Below, in pieces: positions 1 through 9,082 of a DNA stretch of 64,000 nt. The DNA lies in NCBI RefSeq assembly GCF_011764485.1, contig NZ_AP022848.1, positions 2,942,001 through 3,006,000 on the forward strand, in the 5' to 3' direction. The translations under genes and the position numbers were made by a program. The notes under the pieces are model-generated. The model had not been told where the DNA came from. It did no database searches and was given only the letters and a program-made list of their open reading frames with translations. Source of the stretch: Bosea sp. ANAM02. GTDB lineage: Bacteria; Pseudomonadota; Alphaproteobacteria; Rhizobiales; Beijerinckiaceae. Each line of letters begins with the position of its first letter. Within the stretch, counting starts at the first letter, position 1.

Positions 1-1037
<1,037 letters not shown>

Positions 1038-1047
<10 letters not shown>

Positions 1048-1215
1048 GAGCATGCTTGGAAATTCCATAGCCCTCATCCTGAGGAGCCGCGAAGCGGCGT
1101 CTCGAAGGATGCTCCAGATGGTTCCGGAGCCTCTACGATCATCCTTCGAGACGCCATTCCTGCCGGAATGGCTCCTCAGGACGAGGGCTTTTCCAATGCA
1201 GAGGGAGGCCTGAGA
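1038..1215. mobile_element. Family A palindromic element with 12-bp flanking direct repeats
   Basis: About 154 bp (1050-1203) lie between two copies of GGAGGCCTGAGA (1038-1049 and 1204-1215). The core (1071-1187) begins CCCTCATCCTGAGGAGC and ends with its near-perfect inverse; the outer parts also share an inverted GCAT...TTGGAAA. Internally, GTCTCGAAGGATG and CATCCTTCGAGACG form a further inverted pair. It has no ORF of its own, so it resembles a MITE or a REP-type element. A second family A copy is at 40175-40301. If the insert plus one direct repeat is removed, the ATPase stop and the cueR start become almost contiguous behind an AAGGAGG ribosome-binding site. Confidence 0.75.
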
Positions 1216-1625
1216 TGAATATCGGCGAAGCCGCGACCCGCTCCGGCGTCAGCGCCAAGATGATCCGCTACTACGAGAGCATCGGCCTGATCACCGCGCC
1301 GGCCCGCACGGCCGCGCAATACCGGGTCTATGCCCCCGACGACGTGCATACGCTGCGCTTCGTACGCCGCTCGCGCGATCTCGGCTTCTCGCTGGAGGAG
1401 ACGCGCGAACTGCTCGCGCTCTGGCGCGACAAGAGCCGGGCCAGCGCCGATGTGAAGAACCTCGCCATGGCGCATGTGCGCGAACTCGAGGAAAAGGCGG
1501 CCGAGCTTAAGGCCATGGCCGACACGTTGCGGCATCTGGCGACGCATTGCCATGGCGACCACCGGCCGGATTGCCCGATCCTGGCGGACTTCGCGGCTCC
1601 CCCTTCGACGCAGGCCAAAGCCTGA
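1215..1625 (+). CDS. cueR: MerR-family copper-responsive regulator CueR
   Basis: 136-residue MerR-type activator that senses cytoplasmic Cu+ and switches on copper export genes. The N-terminal winged helix-turn-helix starts MNIGEAATRSGVSAKMIRYY; a long dimerisation helix follows (about 75-108). The metal loop HCHGDHRPDC places cysteines at residues 112 and 120, the same positions as the two Cu ligands of E. coli CueR. The start ATG is preceded by GGGAGG at a good distance. It lies directly downstream of the copper ATPase, the usual copA-cueR pair; the operator for the pair should be upstream of the window. Monovalent Ag and Au are probably sensed too, as is known for the family. Confidence 0.95.
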   Translation: MNIGEAATRSGVSAKMIRYYESIGLITAPARTAAQYRVYAPDDVHTLRFVRRSRDLGFSLEETRELLALWRDKSRASADVKNLAMAHVRELEEKAAELKAMADTLRHLATHCHGDHRPDCPILADFAAPPSTQAKA

Positions 1626-1791
1626 GACGCTGCTCCGCCATGCACTGAATGTCTGGACGGGGCGGCACGGGATTGCTCATATGCCACCGCCCACCAGAGG
1701 CGGGTCCGGCCCGGCCGCATCGGCCCTGTCGGGGAATCCGCCTCTCAACAAAAGACGGGGAACGCGCGTGCGGTCCCCAGGCGGAACGACA

Positions 1792-3210
1792 ATGGACAAT
1801 CGAAACGATCTCTGGCGGCATGTCGATGCGAACAAGGAGCGCCTGATCGCGCTTTCCGACCGGGTCTGGGGCATGCCGGAGGTGTGCTACACAGAGAAGC
1901 GCTCCGTCGCCGAGCATATCGCCGAGCTGAAGCACCAGGGCTTCAAGATCACCGAGAATGTCGCCGACATCCCGACAGCGGTGATCGGCGAGGCCGGCGA
2001 AGGCGGCCCGGTCATCGCCTTCCTCGGCGAATACGACGCCTTGCCCGGCCTGTCGCAGGAAGCCGGCGCCTCCGAGCACAAGGAGATCGAGGCCGGTGGC
2101 CATGGCCATGGCTGCGGCCATAACCTGCTCGGCTCGGCCGCGATGCTCGCGGCGGTGGCGATGAAGGACTGGCTCGCCGAGAACAAGATCCCCGGCCGCG
2201 TGCGCTATTACGGCTGCCCGGCCGAGGAAGGCGGCGCGGCAAAAGCCTTCATGGTCCGCGCCGGCGCCTTCGACGACGCCGATGTCGCGATCTCGTGGCA
2301 CCCGTCGAGCTTCTGGGAGGTCGCTCCTGCGCTGGCGCTCGCGAATACCCGCGCCGATTTCGTCTTCACCGGCCGCGCCTCGCATGCCGCCGCCGCGCCG
2401 CATCTCGGCCGTTCGGCGCTCGATGCCGTCGAGCTGATGAATGTCGGCGTCAACTATATGCGCGAGCACATGCCCTCCGACGCGCGCGTTCATTACGCGC
2501 TGCTCGACACCGGCGGCATCGCGCCGAACGTCGTTCAAGCCCATGCCCGCGTCCGGTACTCGATCCGCGCCCGCGATCTCCGCGGCATGCTGGAGCTCGT
2601 CCAGCGTGTGAAGAAGATCGCCGAAGGCGCGGCGCTGATGACGGAAACCAAGATGGAGATGCGCATCGTCAGCGCCGTCTCCGATCTCGTCGCCAACACG
2701 CCGCTCGAAGAGGCCATGCACAAGGTGATGGGCGAGCTCGGCGCGCCACATTTCGACGATGCCGACAAGGCCTATGCCGAGAAGATCCGCGCGACGCTTT
2801 CGCCGCAGGAGATCGCCTCGATCTGGCGCACGATCGGCATGCCCGATACCGGCGCTCCGCTTGCCGACTTCCTCGTGCCGCGCGACGCCAAGCGCAACCC
2901 GGCGATCGGCTCGACCGATATCGGCGATGTGAGCTGGGCGGTGCCGACCGTGCAGGCCCATGCGCCCACCGTCGCGATGGGCACGCCGTTCCACACCTGG
3001 CAGGTCGTGGCGCAGGGCAAGTCCCCCGCCGCGCACAAGGCGATGGTCCATGTCGCCAAGGCGATGGCCGCGACCGGCGCCGCCGTGCTGAGCGACCCGG
3101 CCCTGATGGCCGCCGCCAAGGCCGACCATAAGGCGCGCCTCGGCAAGGAAGGCTACACCTCGCCGCTGCCGCCCGAAGTGAAGCCGCCGCTGACGATGTC
3201 GCTGGGCTGA
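1792..3210 (+). CDS. M20-family amidohydrolase, AbgB-like
   Basis: 472-residue metal-dependent amidohydrolase related to AbgB (p-aminobenzoyl-glutamate hydrolase subunit B) and other M20D peptidases. The zinc-site pieces are visible: EYDALPG (Asp 82), HGHGCGHN (104-111) and the catalytic Glu pair in PAEEGG (145-146); the inserted lid/dimerisation domain follows (about 185-320). The upstream reading frame is longer, but ATG 1792 gives the normal family start MDNRNDLWRHV, so I use it. The substrate cannot be told from sequence; an aminoacyl or folate-breakdown amide is the family expectation. There is no AbgA or AbgT partner next to it. A MarR gene follows after a family D repeat. Confidence 0.88.
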   Translation: MDNRNDLWRHVDANKERLIALSDRVWGMPEVCYTEKRSVAEHIAELKHQGFKITENVADIPTAVIGEAGEGGPVIAFLGEYDALPGLSQEAGASEHKEIEAGGHGHGCGHNLLGSAAMLAAVAMKDWLAENKIPGRVRYYGCPAEEGGAAKAFMVRAGAFDDADVAISWHPSSFWEVAPALALANTRADFVFTGRASHAAAAPHLGRSALDAVELMNVGVNYMREHMPSDARVHYALLDTGGIAPNVVQAHARVRYSIRARDLRGMLELVQRVKKIAEGAALMTETKMEMRIVSAVSDLVANTPLEEAMHKVMGELGAPHFDDADKAYAEKIRATLSPQEIASIWRTIGMPDTGAPLADFLVPRDAKRNPAIGSTDIGDVSWAVPTVQAHAPTVAMGTPFHTWQVVAQGKSPAAHKAMVHVAKAMAATGAAVLSDPALMAAAKADHKARLGKEGYTSPLPPEVKPPLTMSLG

Positions 3211-3224
3211 TCGCCCTCGCTTGC

Positions 3225-3322
3225 CGTCATTCTCGGGCGCCGCGCAGCGGTGACCCGAGAATCTCGTGCCGATAGAGGCGCCCCTCCTTCCTGAGATGCT
3301 CGGGTCAAGCCCGAGCATGACG
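3225..3322. repeat. Family D intergenic palindromic repeat
   Basis: Inverted-repeat block between the amidohydrolase and the MarR gene. It starts CGTCATTCTCGGG and ends CCCGAGCATGACGG, with an inner pair based on CTCGGG/CCCGAG. It belongs to the same broad family as the blocks at 28891, 36309, 38498, 46890 and 57205 (CATCCCGG...CCGGGATGAC), though this copy is diverged. Confidence 0.6.
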
Positions 3323-3418
3323 GCTGTGGCTGCGTTGCCTTGCCGATTGAACGAACACATATGATCCGGGAGAATGGGCCCTTGCCGTCAGCCGGCAGAA
3401 TCGCCACCCGGAGCCAGC

Positions 3419-3976
3419 ATGGATCGCGCAGAGGAATCGGAAGACGGGCTCGGCCGGCATCACCGTTCGGCCAGCGGCCAGGCCGATTCCGCCGTTCCCG
3501 AGCCGGTCGATCTCGCCGGCTATGTCCTGGACGAGCAGTTCGGTTTCCTGCTGCGGCAGATGCAGCAGCGCTATGTCGCGATGTTCCTGGAGATGATGGG
3601 GGCGGACGGGCCGACGCCGCCGCAATTCGCGGTGCTCTGCCGGCTCGCGGTCGATGGGCGGATTTCCCAGAACCAGCTCGGCCGCATGACGGCGATGGAC
3701 CCGGCCACGATTCGGGGCGTGGTGACGCGGCTGGCCGAGCGCGGGCTGGTCGAGCGGCTGCACGATCCCGACGACAAGCGCCGCGTGCTGGTGCAGCTCG
3801 GCCAGCGCGGCCGGGAGCTGCTGCCTGAATATGTCGAGCGCGCCAAGGCGATCACCGTCGCGGCGCTCGACCCGATGGCGGAGCGCGAGGTCGAACCGCT
3901 GCTTGAGGTGATGCGGCGCCTGCTTTCGGGCTTCAGACCGCCAGATACTGGCTCCGCGCCGTCTCGTCGGCCTTGA
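3419..3976 (+). CDS. MarR-family transcriptional regulator
   Basis: 185-residue winged-helix regulator. The central part contains the MarR fold: a dimerisation helix (LLRQMQQRYVAMFLEMMG), a recognition region (SQNQLGRMTAMDPATIRGVV) and a wing with the family Asp-Pro-Asp-Asp-Lys-Arg motif. The first 45 residues are a hydrophilic, poorly conserved extension; ATG 3419 is chosen, but a start slightly further in is possible. Its 3' end overlaps the 3' end of the convergent livF-type gene by 44 bp. It could control the upstream amidohydrolase or the neighbouring ABC transporter; nothing in the sequence decides this. Confidence 0.88.
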   Translation: MDRAEESEDGLGRHHRSASGQADSAVPEPVDLAGYVLDEQFGFLLRQMQQRYVAMFLEMMGADGPTPPQFAVLCRLAVDGRISQNQLGRMTAMDPATIRGVVTRLAERGLVERLHDPDDKRRVLVQLGQRGRELLPEYVERAKAITVAALDPMAEREVEPLLEVMRRLLSGFRPPDTGSAPSRRP

Positions 3977-4643
3977 GCGCCGCCATCGTATCGTCGAAGC
4001 GGATCAGCCCCTTCTCGATGATCACGGCGCGGTCGGCGATGCTGCCGGCGAAATGCAGGTTCTGCTCGGAGAGCAGCACGGACAGCCCCTCGCCTTTCAG
4101 CACGCGGATGGTCTGCGCCATCGCCTCGACGATGACCGGCGCGAGCCCTTCGGAGGGCTCGTCGAGCAGCAGCAGGCGCGGATTGCCCATCAGCGTGCGG
4201 GCGATGGTCAGCATCTGCTGCTCGCCGCCGGACATGGCGCCGCCCGGCCGGTCGCGCATGCGCCCGAGATTAGGGAAGAGATCGAACAGCCGCTCCGGCG
4301 TCCAGTGCGGCGCGCCCTTGCGGGGCGGCTGGCGGCCTACCTCGAGGTTTTCCATCACCGTCAGGTCGGAGAAGACGCGCCGGTCCTCCGGGACATAGCC
4401 GATGCCGAGCCGGGCGATGGCAAAGGGCTCGCGGCCGGCGATTTCCTTGCCCTCGAAGCGGATCGAACCCTGCGGCTCCGGCACCAGCCCCATCACGGTT
4501 TTCATCGTCGTCGACTTGCCGGCGCCGTTGCGGCCCATCAGCGCGACGACCTCGCCGGACCCGACCGAAAAGCCGACGCCGTGCAGGATCTTGGCGCGGC
4601 CATACCAGGCCTCGACGCCAGCGAGTTCGAGGAGCGCCGTCAT
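3933..4643 (-). CDS. livF: Branched-chain-type amino acid ABC transporter ATPase (LivF)
   Basis: 236-residue cytoplasmic ATPase of a HAAT-family uptake system. Walker A GRNGAGKST (37-45), the signature MSGGEQQM, Walker B LLLLDEPSEGL and the H-loop region ending in SEQN are all intact; SEQN instead of a His-containing H-loop is normal for LivF. The start ATG overlaps the livG stop (TGATG), so the two are translationally coupled; a TTG one codon upstream is an alternative. Last gene of an operon with livG, the livHM fusion and probably the binding protein at 7584-8789. The true substrate may be an amino acid, amide or urea-like compound. Confidence 0.93.
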   Translation of the reverse strand: MTALLELAGVEAWYGRAKILHGVGFSVGSGEVVALMGRNGAGKSTTMKTVMGLVPEPQGSIRFEGKEIAGREPFAIARLGIGYVPEDRRVFSDLTVMENLEVGRQPPRKGAPHWTPERLFDLFPNLGRMRDRPGGAMSGGEQQMLTIARTLMGNPRLLLLDEPSEGLAPVIVEAMAQTIRVLKGEGLSVLLSEQNLHFAGSIADRAVIIEKGLIRFDDTMAALKADETARSQYLAV

Positions 4644-5407
4644 CAATGCCCTCCCGAGGTCGCGCCGGAGCCGAGATAGACCGCGCGCACCTGCGGGTCG
4701 TTGCGCACCTCGGCACTTGTTCCCGCCGCGATCAACCGGCCACGATCGAGCACCAGCACGCGATCTGCATGGGCGAAGACGACGTCCATGTCGTGCTCGG
4801 TGAAGAGCACGGCGATGCCGCGCTCCCGTGCAATGCGGGCGGTCAATGCCATGAGCGCGATGCGCTCCTGCGGCGCCATGCCGGCGGTGGGTTCGTCCAT
4901 CAGCAGCAGCTTCGGCGCATTGGCGAGCGCGATCGCGAGTTCGACGCGCTTCAGGTCGCCATAGGCGAGCACGCCGCAGGCGCGCTCCGCCTGCTGGGCC
5001 ATCCCGACCTGATCGAGCAAGGCATCAGCCGGCTCAAGGCGGCGCTTGTCAGCGCGACCGAACAGCCGCCAGCTTTTCCCCGCGTGCGAGATCAGCGCCA
5101 TCTGGACGTTCTCGCGCACGGTCATCGAGGCGAAAGTCGCGGTGATCTGGAAGGTGCGGCCGACGCCAAGGCGCCAGACCTTGCGCGGCTCGAGCCCGGT
5201 GATCGGCATTCCGGCCAGCAGCACCTCGCCACGATCGGGCCTGAGCTGGCCGTTCAGCATGTTGAAGCAAGTGGTCTTGCCGGCGCCGTTGGGGCCGATC
5301 AGCGCGACCAGCTTGCCAGCCTCGACCGAGAAGGAGACGCCGTCGACCGCCTTCACGCCGCCGAAGGATTTGGTGAGGTCGCGGGCTTCCAACACGGGCG
5401 CGCTCAT
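4643..5407 (-). CDS. livG: Branched-chain-type amino acid ABC transporter ATPase (LivG)
   Basis: 254-residue second ATPase of the HAAT system. It starts MSAPVLEARDLTKSFGG; Walker A is GPNGAGKTT, the signature region is GVLAYGDLKRVELA (LAYGDLKR replaces the LSGG motif, as usual in LivG), Walker B is LLLMDEPTAGM and the H-loop FTEHDMD. The ATG overlaps the stop of the permease fusion by 4 bp (ATGA) and its own stop overlaps livF. The same reading frame stays open upstream for another 1.8 kb across the permease gene, but that stretch is out of frame with the permease and has no biological signal. Confidence 0.94.
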   Translation of the reverse strand: MSAPVLEARDLTKSFGGVKAVDGVSFSVEAGKLVALIGPNGAGKTTCFNMLNGQLRPDRGEVLLAGMPITGLEPRKVWRLGVGRTFQITATFASMTVRENVQMALISHAGKSWRLFGRADKRRLEPADALLDQVGMAQQAERACGVLAYGDLKRVELAIALANAPKLLLMDEPTAGMAPQERIALMALTARIARERGIAVLFTEHDMDVVFAHADRVLVLDRGRLIAAGTSAEVRNDPQVRAVYLGSGATSGGH

Positions 5408-7272
5408 GCCGCCACCATCGTTTGCGTGGCGCTCTCGCGCCTTGCGCGCCAGAACAGCCAGGTGCCGACGAGGCCGCGCGGAAACAGCACGACCAGCAGC
5501 ACGATCGAGAGGCCCAGGACGAAGCGCCAATAGGCGGTCAGCTTCATCAATTGCTCGTTGAGGCCCATATAGGCGAAGGCTCCGATAACCGGCCCGGCGA
5601 CCGTCTGCACGCCGCCCAGCAGCACCATCAGAAGCGCATCGACCGAGCGCGGGATCGCCATATAGGTCGGGAAGACCGAGCCTTTGGAGAAGGCGAAGAG
5701 CCCGCCGGCGATGCCGGCTGCGATTGCCGCGATGGTGAAGGCCGCCCATTGCAGGCGCCCGACATCCAGCCCGATCGCCTCGGCCCGCAAGGGGCTGTCG
5801 CGGCCGGCGCGCAAGGCATAGCCGAAGGGCGCGAAGATGATGACGCGCAGCGCCACGATGACCAGCGCAGCGATGGCGAGCGCGAGGTAGTAGAACACCG
5901 TCTTCGGCACCGCCCAGGCCGAGGGCCAGACACCGAGGATGCCGTTGTCGCCGCCGGTGAGATCGACCCACTGGAAGGCCGTGGCCCAGGCGATCTGCGC
6001 GAAGGCCAGCGTCAGCATGGCGAGATAGACGCCCGAGAGCCGCACGCAGAACCAACCGAAGATCGCGCCCGCGACGCCGGCCAAGAGAGGCGCCAGCATC
6101 AGGGCCTCTTCCATCGGGCTGCCCAGCCATTTCACCGCCAGCGCCGCGCCATAGGCGCCGAGCCCGAAATAGGCGGCATGGCCGAAGGAGGTGATGCCGC
6201 CCGGCCCCATCAGCAGATGCAGCGACGCCGCGAAGACCGCGAAGATCACGAGGTCGGTCAGGGTCAGGACGACATGATCCGGCACGACCAAGGGCGCCAG
6301 CGCCAGCAGGCCGAGCGCCACCGCTCCGAACAGCTTGGCCGCGCCATCGGCCGGGCGCAGCAGGAAGAGCTGGCCGGCATGGCCGTGCGGCTCGCTCGCC
6401 GCCTTGCCGAGCAGGCCGTGCGGCCGAACGATCAGCACCGCCGCCATCACCAGGAAGATCAGCACCAGCGTGATCTTCGGCAGGATCAGGATGCCGAAGG
6501 CATGGAGCACGCCGATCAGCACGGCGGCGAGATAGGCCCCCGTCACGCTGCCGAGCCCGCCGACCACCACGACCACAAAGGCCTCGGCGATCATGGACAG
6601 GTCCATGTGGAGGTTGATCGCCTCGCGCGGGAGCTGGAGCGCGCCGCCGAGCCCCGCCAAGGCCGCGCCGAAGGCGAAGACCGAGGTGAAGAGCAGGCGC
6701 TGGTTGACGCCGAGCGCACTGACCATCTCGCGGTCCTGCGTCGCCGCCCGGATCAGCACGCCCCAGCGCGTCCGGTGGAAGAGCAGCCAGATCAACCCGA
6801 GCACGACCGGCCCGACTGCGATCAGGAAGAGCTCGTAGCTCGGGAAGCGGCTGTCGAACAGGATGACGAAGCTGCGCAAGCCCGGCGCGCGCGGGCCGAG
6901 CTTGTCCTCCGGCCCCCAGGTCGCCAGCGCGATATCCTGCAGCATCAGCACGACGCCGAAGGTCGCAAGCAGCTGGAACAGTTCCGGCGCCTGATAGATC
7001 CGCCGAAGGATCAGGGTCTCGATAAGCACGCCGGCAAGGCCGGTCAGCAGCACGGCGAGGATGACGCCGCCCCAGAAGCCGAGCGGATCGGCCGGGCCAA
7101 ACCAGGTCACCAGCGTGAAGGCCAGATAACCGCCCAGCATGTAGAGCGAACCATGGGCAAAATTCACGATACGCGTGACGCCGAAGATAATCGACAGCCC
7201 GCACGCCACCAGGAAGAGCGACGACGCAGAGGCCAGGCCGTTCAGGGTCTGGGTGAGGACGAGATCAAGCAT
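5404..7272 (-). CDS. livHM: LivH-LivM fused permease of branched-chain-type ABC transporter
   Basis: 622-residue inner-membrane protein that combines both permeases of a HAAT transporter. Residues 1 to about 290 are a complete LivH (start MLDLVLTQTLNGLASASSLF, motif GVTRIVNFAHGSLYMLGGY, EAA-like loop with GGLGSVTGAYLAA). About 20 hydrophilic residues (KAASEPHGHAGQLF) link this to a LivM from about 310 (GPGGITSFGHAAYFGLGAYG, later GGVQTVAGPVIGAF, end PRGLVGTWLFW). In most bacteria livH and livM are separate genes, so this is a natural single-chain heterodimer. No frameshift is needed: the reading frame is continuous. livG follows with a 4-bp overlap. Confidence 0.93.
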   Translation of the reverse strand: MLDLVLTQTLNGLASASSLFLVACGLSIIFGVTRIVNFAHGSLYMLGGYLAFTLVTWFGPADPLGFWGGVILAVLLTGLAGVLIETLILRRIYQAPELFQLLATFGVVLMLQDIALATWGPEDKLGPRAPGLRSFVILFDSRFPSYELFLIAVGPVVLGLIWLLFHRTRWGVLIRAATQDREMVSALGVNQRLLFTSVFAFGAALAGLGGALQLPREAINLHMDLSMIAEAFVVVVVGGLGSVTGAYLAAVLIGVLHAFGILILPKITLVLIFLVMAAVLIVRPHGLLGKAASEPHGHAGQLFLLRPADGAAKLFGAVALGLLALAPLVVPDHVVLTLTDLVIFAVFAASLHLLMGPGGITSFGHAAYFGLGAYGAALAVKWLGSPMEEALMLAPLLAGVAGAIFGWFCVRLSGVYLAMLTLAFAQIAWATAFQWVDLTGGDNGILGVWPSAWAVPKTVFYYLALAIAALVIVALRVIIFAPFGYALRAGRDSPLRAEAIGLDVGRLQWAAFTIAAIAAGIAGGLFAFSKGSVFPTYMAIPRSVDALLMVLLGGVQTVAGPVIGAFAYMGLNEQLMKLTAYWRFVLGLSIVLLVVLFPRGLVGTWLFWRARRESATQTMVAA

Positions 7273-7357
7273 ATCGTCTCGGGTGAAGCGCGAGGTCTTC
7301 GCGGGCGGTTAGAGCATATCTGGATTCGGCGTCATCGGCGCCATGCGGAGCCTCGCG

Positions 7358-7569
7358 ATCATTCCGGAGCGCCGCATCGCGGCGAGCCCGGAACCCATGA
7401 ACACGACGCCGATCCAGTTCCGTCATGCTCGCCCTTGTGGCGAGCATCCACGTCTTGCTAGGGCTCTCGATCGAGAAGTCGTGGATGGTCGGGACAAGCC
7501 CAACCATGACGGGATCGGCGTCGTGTTCATGGGCTCCGGGCTCATTGCTGCGCAATGCCCCGGAATGAC
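7358..7569. repeat. Composite repeat: family C nested inside family B-like arms
   Basis: Fills most of the 311-bp gap between the permease fusion and the binding protein of the liv operon. The outer arms run CATTCCGGAG...CCCGGAACCCATGAACACGACGCC and the inverse GGCGTCGTGTTCATGGGCTCCGGG...CCCCGGAATGAC. Inside them, 7421-7511 is a family C unit (CGTCATGCTCGCCC...AACCATGACG). The same B[C]B architecture recurs at 60848-61060 with the inner unit in the opposite orientation. Confidence 0.7.
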
Positions 7570-7583
7570 GGCGTGGTTCCCGC

Positions 7584-8789
7584 TCAGCCCACTGGGCGCA
7601 GCTTGCGGACCTCGTCGTCGCTCGGCAGGTACTTCGCGCCGTCACGATAGCTCCAGTCGACCATCACGCCCTTGCCGTTCTTCAGCGCGCTCTTGCCGAT
7701 ATAGGCGCCGAGCGTCGACTGGTGGTCGATCTTGCGGAACTCGACGGGCCCGAAAGCCGAACCGAATGTCAGCCCTTCGAAGGCATCGACCAGTTTCTCG
7801 TTATCTGCGGAGCCGGCCTTGGCCAGCGCTGCAGCGATGGCCCGCACCGTCTCGTAGCCAACGACCGAACCCAGCCGCGGATAGTCGTTGTATTTCGCCT
7901 TGTAGGCATCGCGGAACTTGACGTGTTCCGGCGTCTGCAGGTCGGCATGGGGATAGCCGGTGATGATCCAGCCTTCCGGCGTCTCGGCGCCGAGCGTGTC
8001 GAGATATTCCGGCTCGCCGGTCAGCATCGAGACAACCTGGCGTCCCTCGAACAGCCCGCGCGTATTGCCGGCGCGGACGAAATTGGCGAGGTCGACCGCG
8101 AAGGTGACGTTGAAGATCGCCTCGGGCTTGGCCGCCTCCAGCGCCTGGACGGTGGCGCCGGCATCGATGCGGCCGAGCGCCGGGAACTGCTCGGCGACGA
8201 AGGTGACGTCGGGGCGCGCCTTCACCAGCAGTTCCTTGAACCACTTCACCGCCGACTGGCCGTATTCGTAGTTCGGCGCGACGATCGCCCATTTCCTGGC
8301 CGGGAGCTTCGCCGCTTCCTCGACCAGCATCGCGGCCTGCATGTAGGTCGAGGGGCGCAGGCGGAAGGTGTAGCGATTGCCCTTCGACCAGACGAGGGCG
8401 TCGGCCAGCGGCTCGGAGGCGACATAGAGCCGTTTGTTCTGGTTGGCATAATCGGCGAGCGCCAGCCCGACATTGGAGAGGAAGCCGCCGGCGATGATGT
8501 CGACCTTCTCGGCGGTGGCAAGATCGGCGGCATGGCGCACCGCGTCCTCCGGTTTGCCGGCGTCGTCGCGGAATACGGTCTCGAGCTTGCGGCCGAGCAC
8601 GCCGCCGGCTGCGTTGATCTGCTCCTGCGCCAGCTCCCAGGCCTGCCGATAGGGTTTCAGGAAGGCAGGCTGGGCGGTATAGGAGTTGATCTCGCCGATC
8701 CGGATCGGCAGCGCGCCCTGGGCGCGCGCCAGCGAGGGAACGCCGAGGGCAAGCGTGCCCGTGACGAAACTGCGACGGTCGATCTTCAT
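7584..8789 (-). CDS. ABC transporter substrate-binding protein, Leu/Ile/Val-binding family
   Basis: 401-residue periplasmic binding protein (type I fold, peripla_BP_6 family) that delivers substrate to the LivHM-G-F transporter. It starts MKIDRRSFVTGTLALG with an Arg-Arg-Ser-Phe motif that suggests Tat export, and a likely cleavage after LARAQG. The mature part has the usual IGEINSYT, GGVLGRKLE and DAGKPEDAVRHA segments. The upstream frame is open for 45 codons more, but ATG 8789 begins the signal peptide. A sigma70-like promoter is visible at 8880-8908. Downstream the repeat at 7358-7569 separates it from the permease gene, so co-transcription is likely but not certain. Confidence 0.9.
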   Translation of the reverse strand: MKIDRRSFVTGTLALGVPSLARAQGALPIRIGEINSYTAQPAFLKPYRQAWELAQEQINAAGGVLGRKLETVFRDDAGKPEDAVRHAADLATAEKVDIIAGGFLSNVGLALADYANQNKRLYVASEPLADALVWSKGNRYTFRLRPSTYMQAAMLVEEAAKLPARKWAIVAPNYEYGQSAVKWFKELLVKARPDVTFVAEQFPALGRIDAGATVQALEAAKPEAIFNVTFAVDLANFVRAGNTRGLFEGRQVVSMLTGEPEYLDTLGAETPEGWIITGYPHADLQTPEHVKFRDAYKAKYNDYPRLGSVVGYETVRAIAAALAKAGSADNEKLVDAFEGLTFGSAFGPVEFRKIDHQSTLGAYIGKSALKNGKGVMVDWSYRDGAKYLPSDDEVRKLRPVG

Positions 8790-8870
8790 GAGGGTCAAGT
8801 CCTTCGCCCCGCTGCGGCTGCAATCCGCGTCGATACCGCTCACACCGGGGTCGGCGGAGCGGATTTCATT

Positions 8871-8908
8871 TGTATGCATATGAATGTCTGTGGTGAGCTG
8901 TTTGTCAA
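8871..8908 (-). promoter_or_regulatory. Promoter and palindromic operator candidate for the substrate-binding gene
   Basis: On the minus strand: -35 TTGACA (8908-8903), a 17-bp spacer and -10-like ATTCAT (8885-8880). Directly downstream, over the expected transcription start, lies the perfect palindrome TATGCATA (8873-8880) within TGTATGCATATG. The overlap suggests an operator for a repressor (GntR- or MarR-type sites often look like this), but this is inference. A related TGTATGCATT occurs upstream of aapJ at 21097-21106. Confidence 0.45.
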
Positions 8909-9048
8909 TCTGCCTTTCTTGCAATGCAGCAGTTAGGCAGACGCGTTACAGCCATTCGTCCGGACTCACGCAGAATTCTGGAAAGCTATTGATTCCAAAA
9001 GAGAAATCGTCCGCCCAAAAATAAGTCAGCGATGCTGCCCTTTTGGCC

Positions 9049-9077
9049 TTGCTGCTGGAACCCGTGCGTCCTATCTA
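9049..9077 (+). promoter_or_regulatory. Sigma70-like promoter of the small RNA
   Basis: TTGCTG (9049-9054), exactly 17 bp, then TATCTA (9072-9077). The expected start is near 9083-9085, just before the first hairpin of the candidate small RNA. No ORF follows on this strand. Confidence 0.5.
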
Positions 9078-9082
9078 AGTTG

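Noticed and set aside
1507..3360. A 617-codon minus-strand frame opposite the M20 amidohydrolase
   Set aside because: Composition (His, Arg, Gly, Asp rich) is typical of an antisense shadow in GC-rich DNA; no known domain and no ribosome-binding site.
4643..7204. An 853-codon minus-strand frame covering livG and most of the permease gene
   Set aside because: Only the last 254 codons encode LivG. The upstream part is an Arg/Gly/Ala-rich out-of-frame shadow of the permease fusion, which itself has clear LivH and LivM motifs.
5422..7461. A 679-codon plus-strand frame opposite the LivHM fusion
   Set aside because: Antisense shadow with the typical Asp/Arg/Gln-rich composition; runs through the intergenic repeat.
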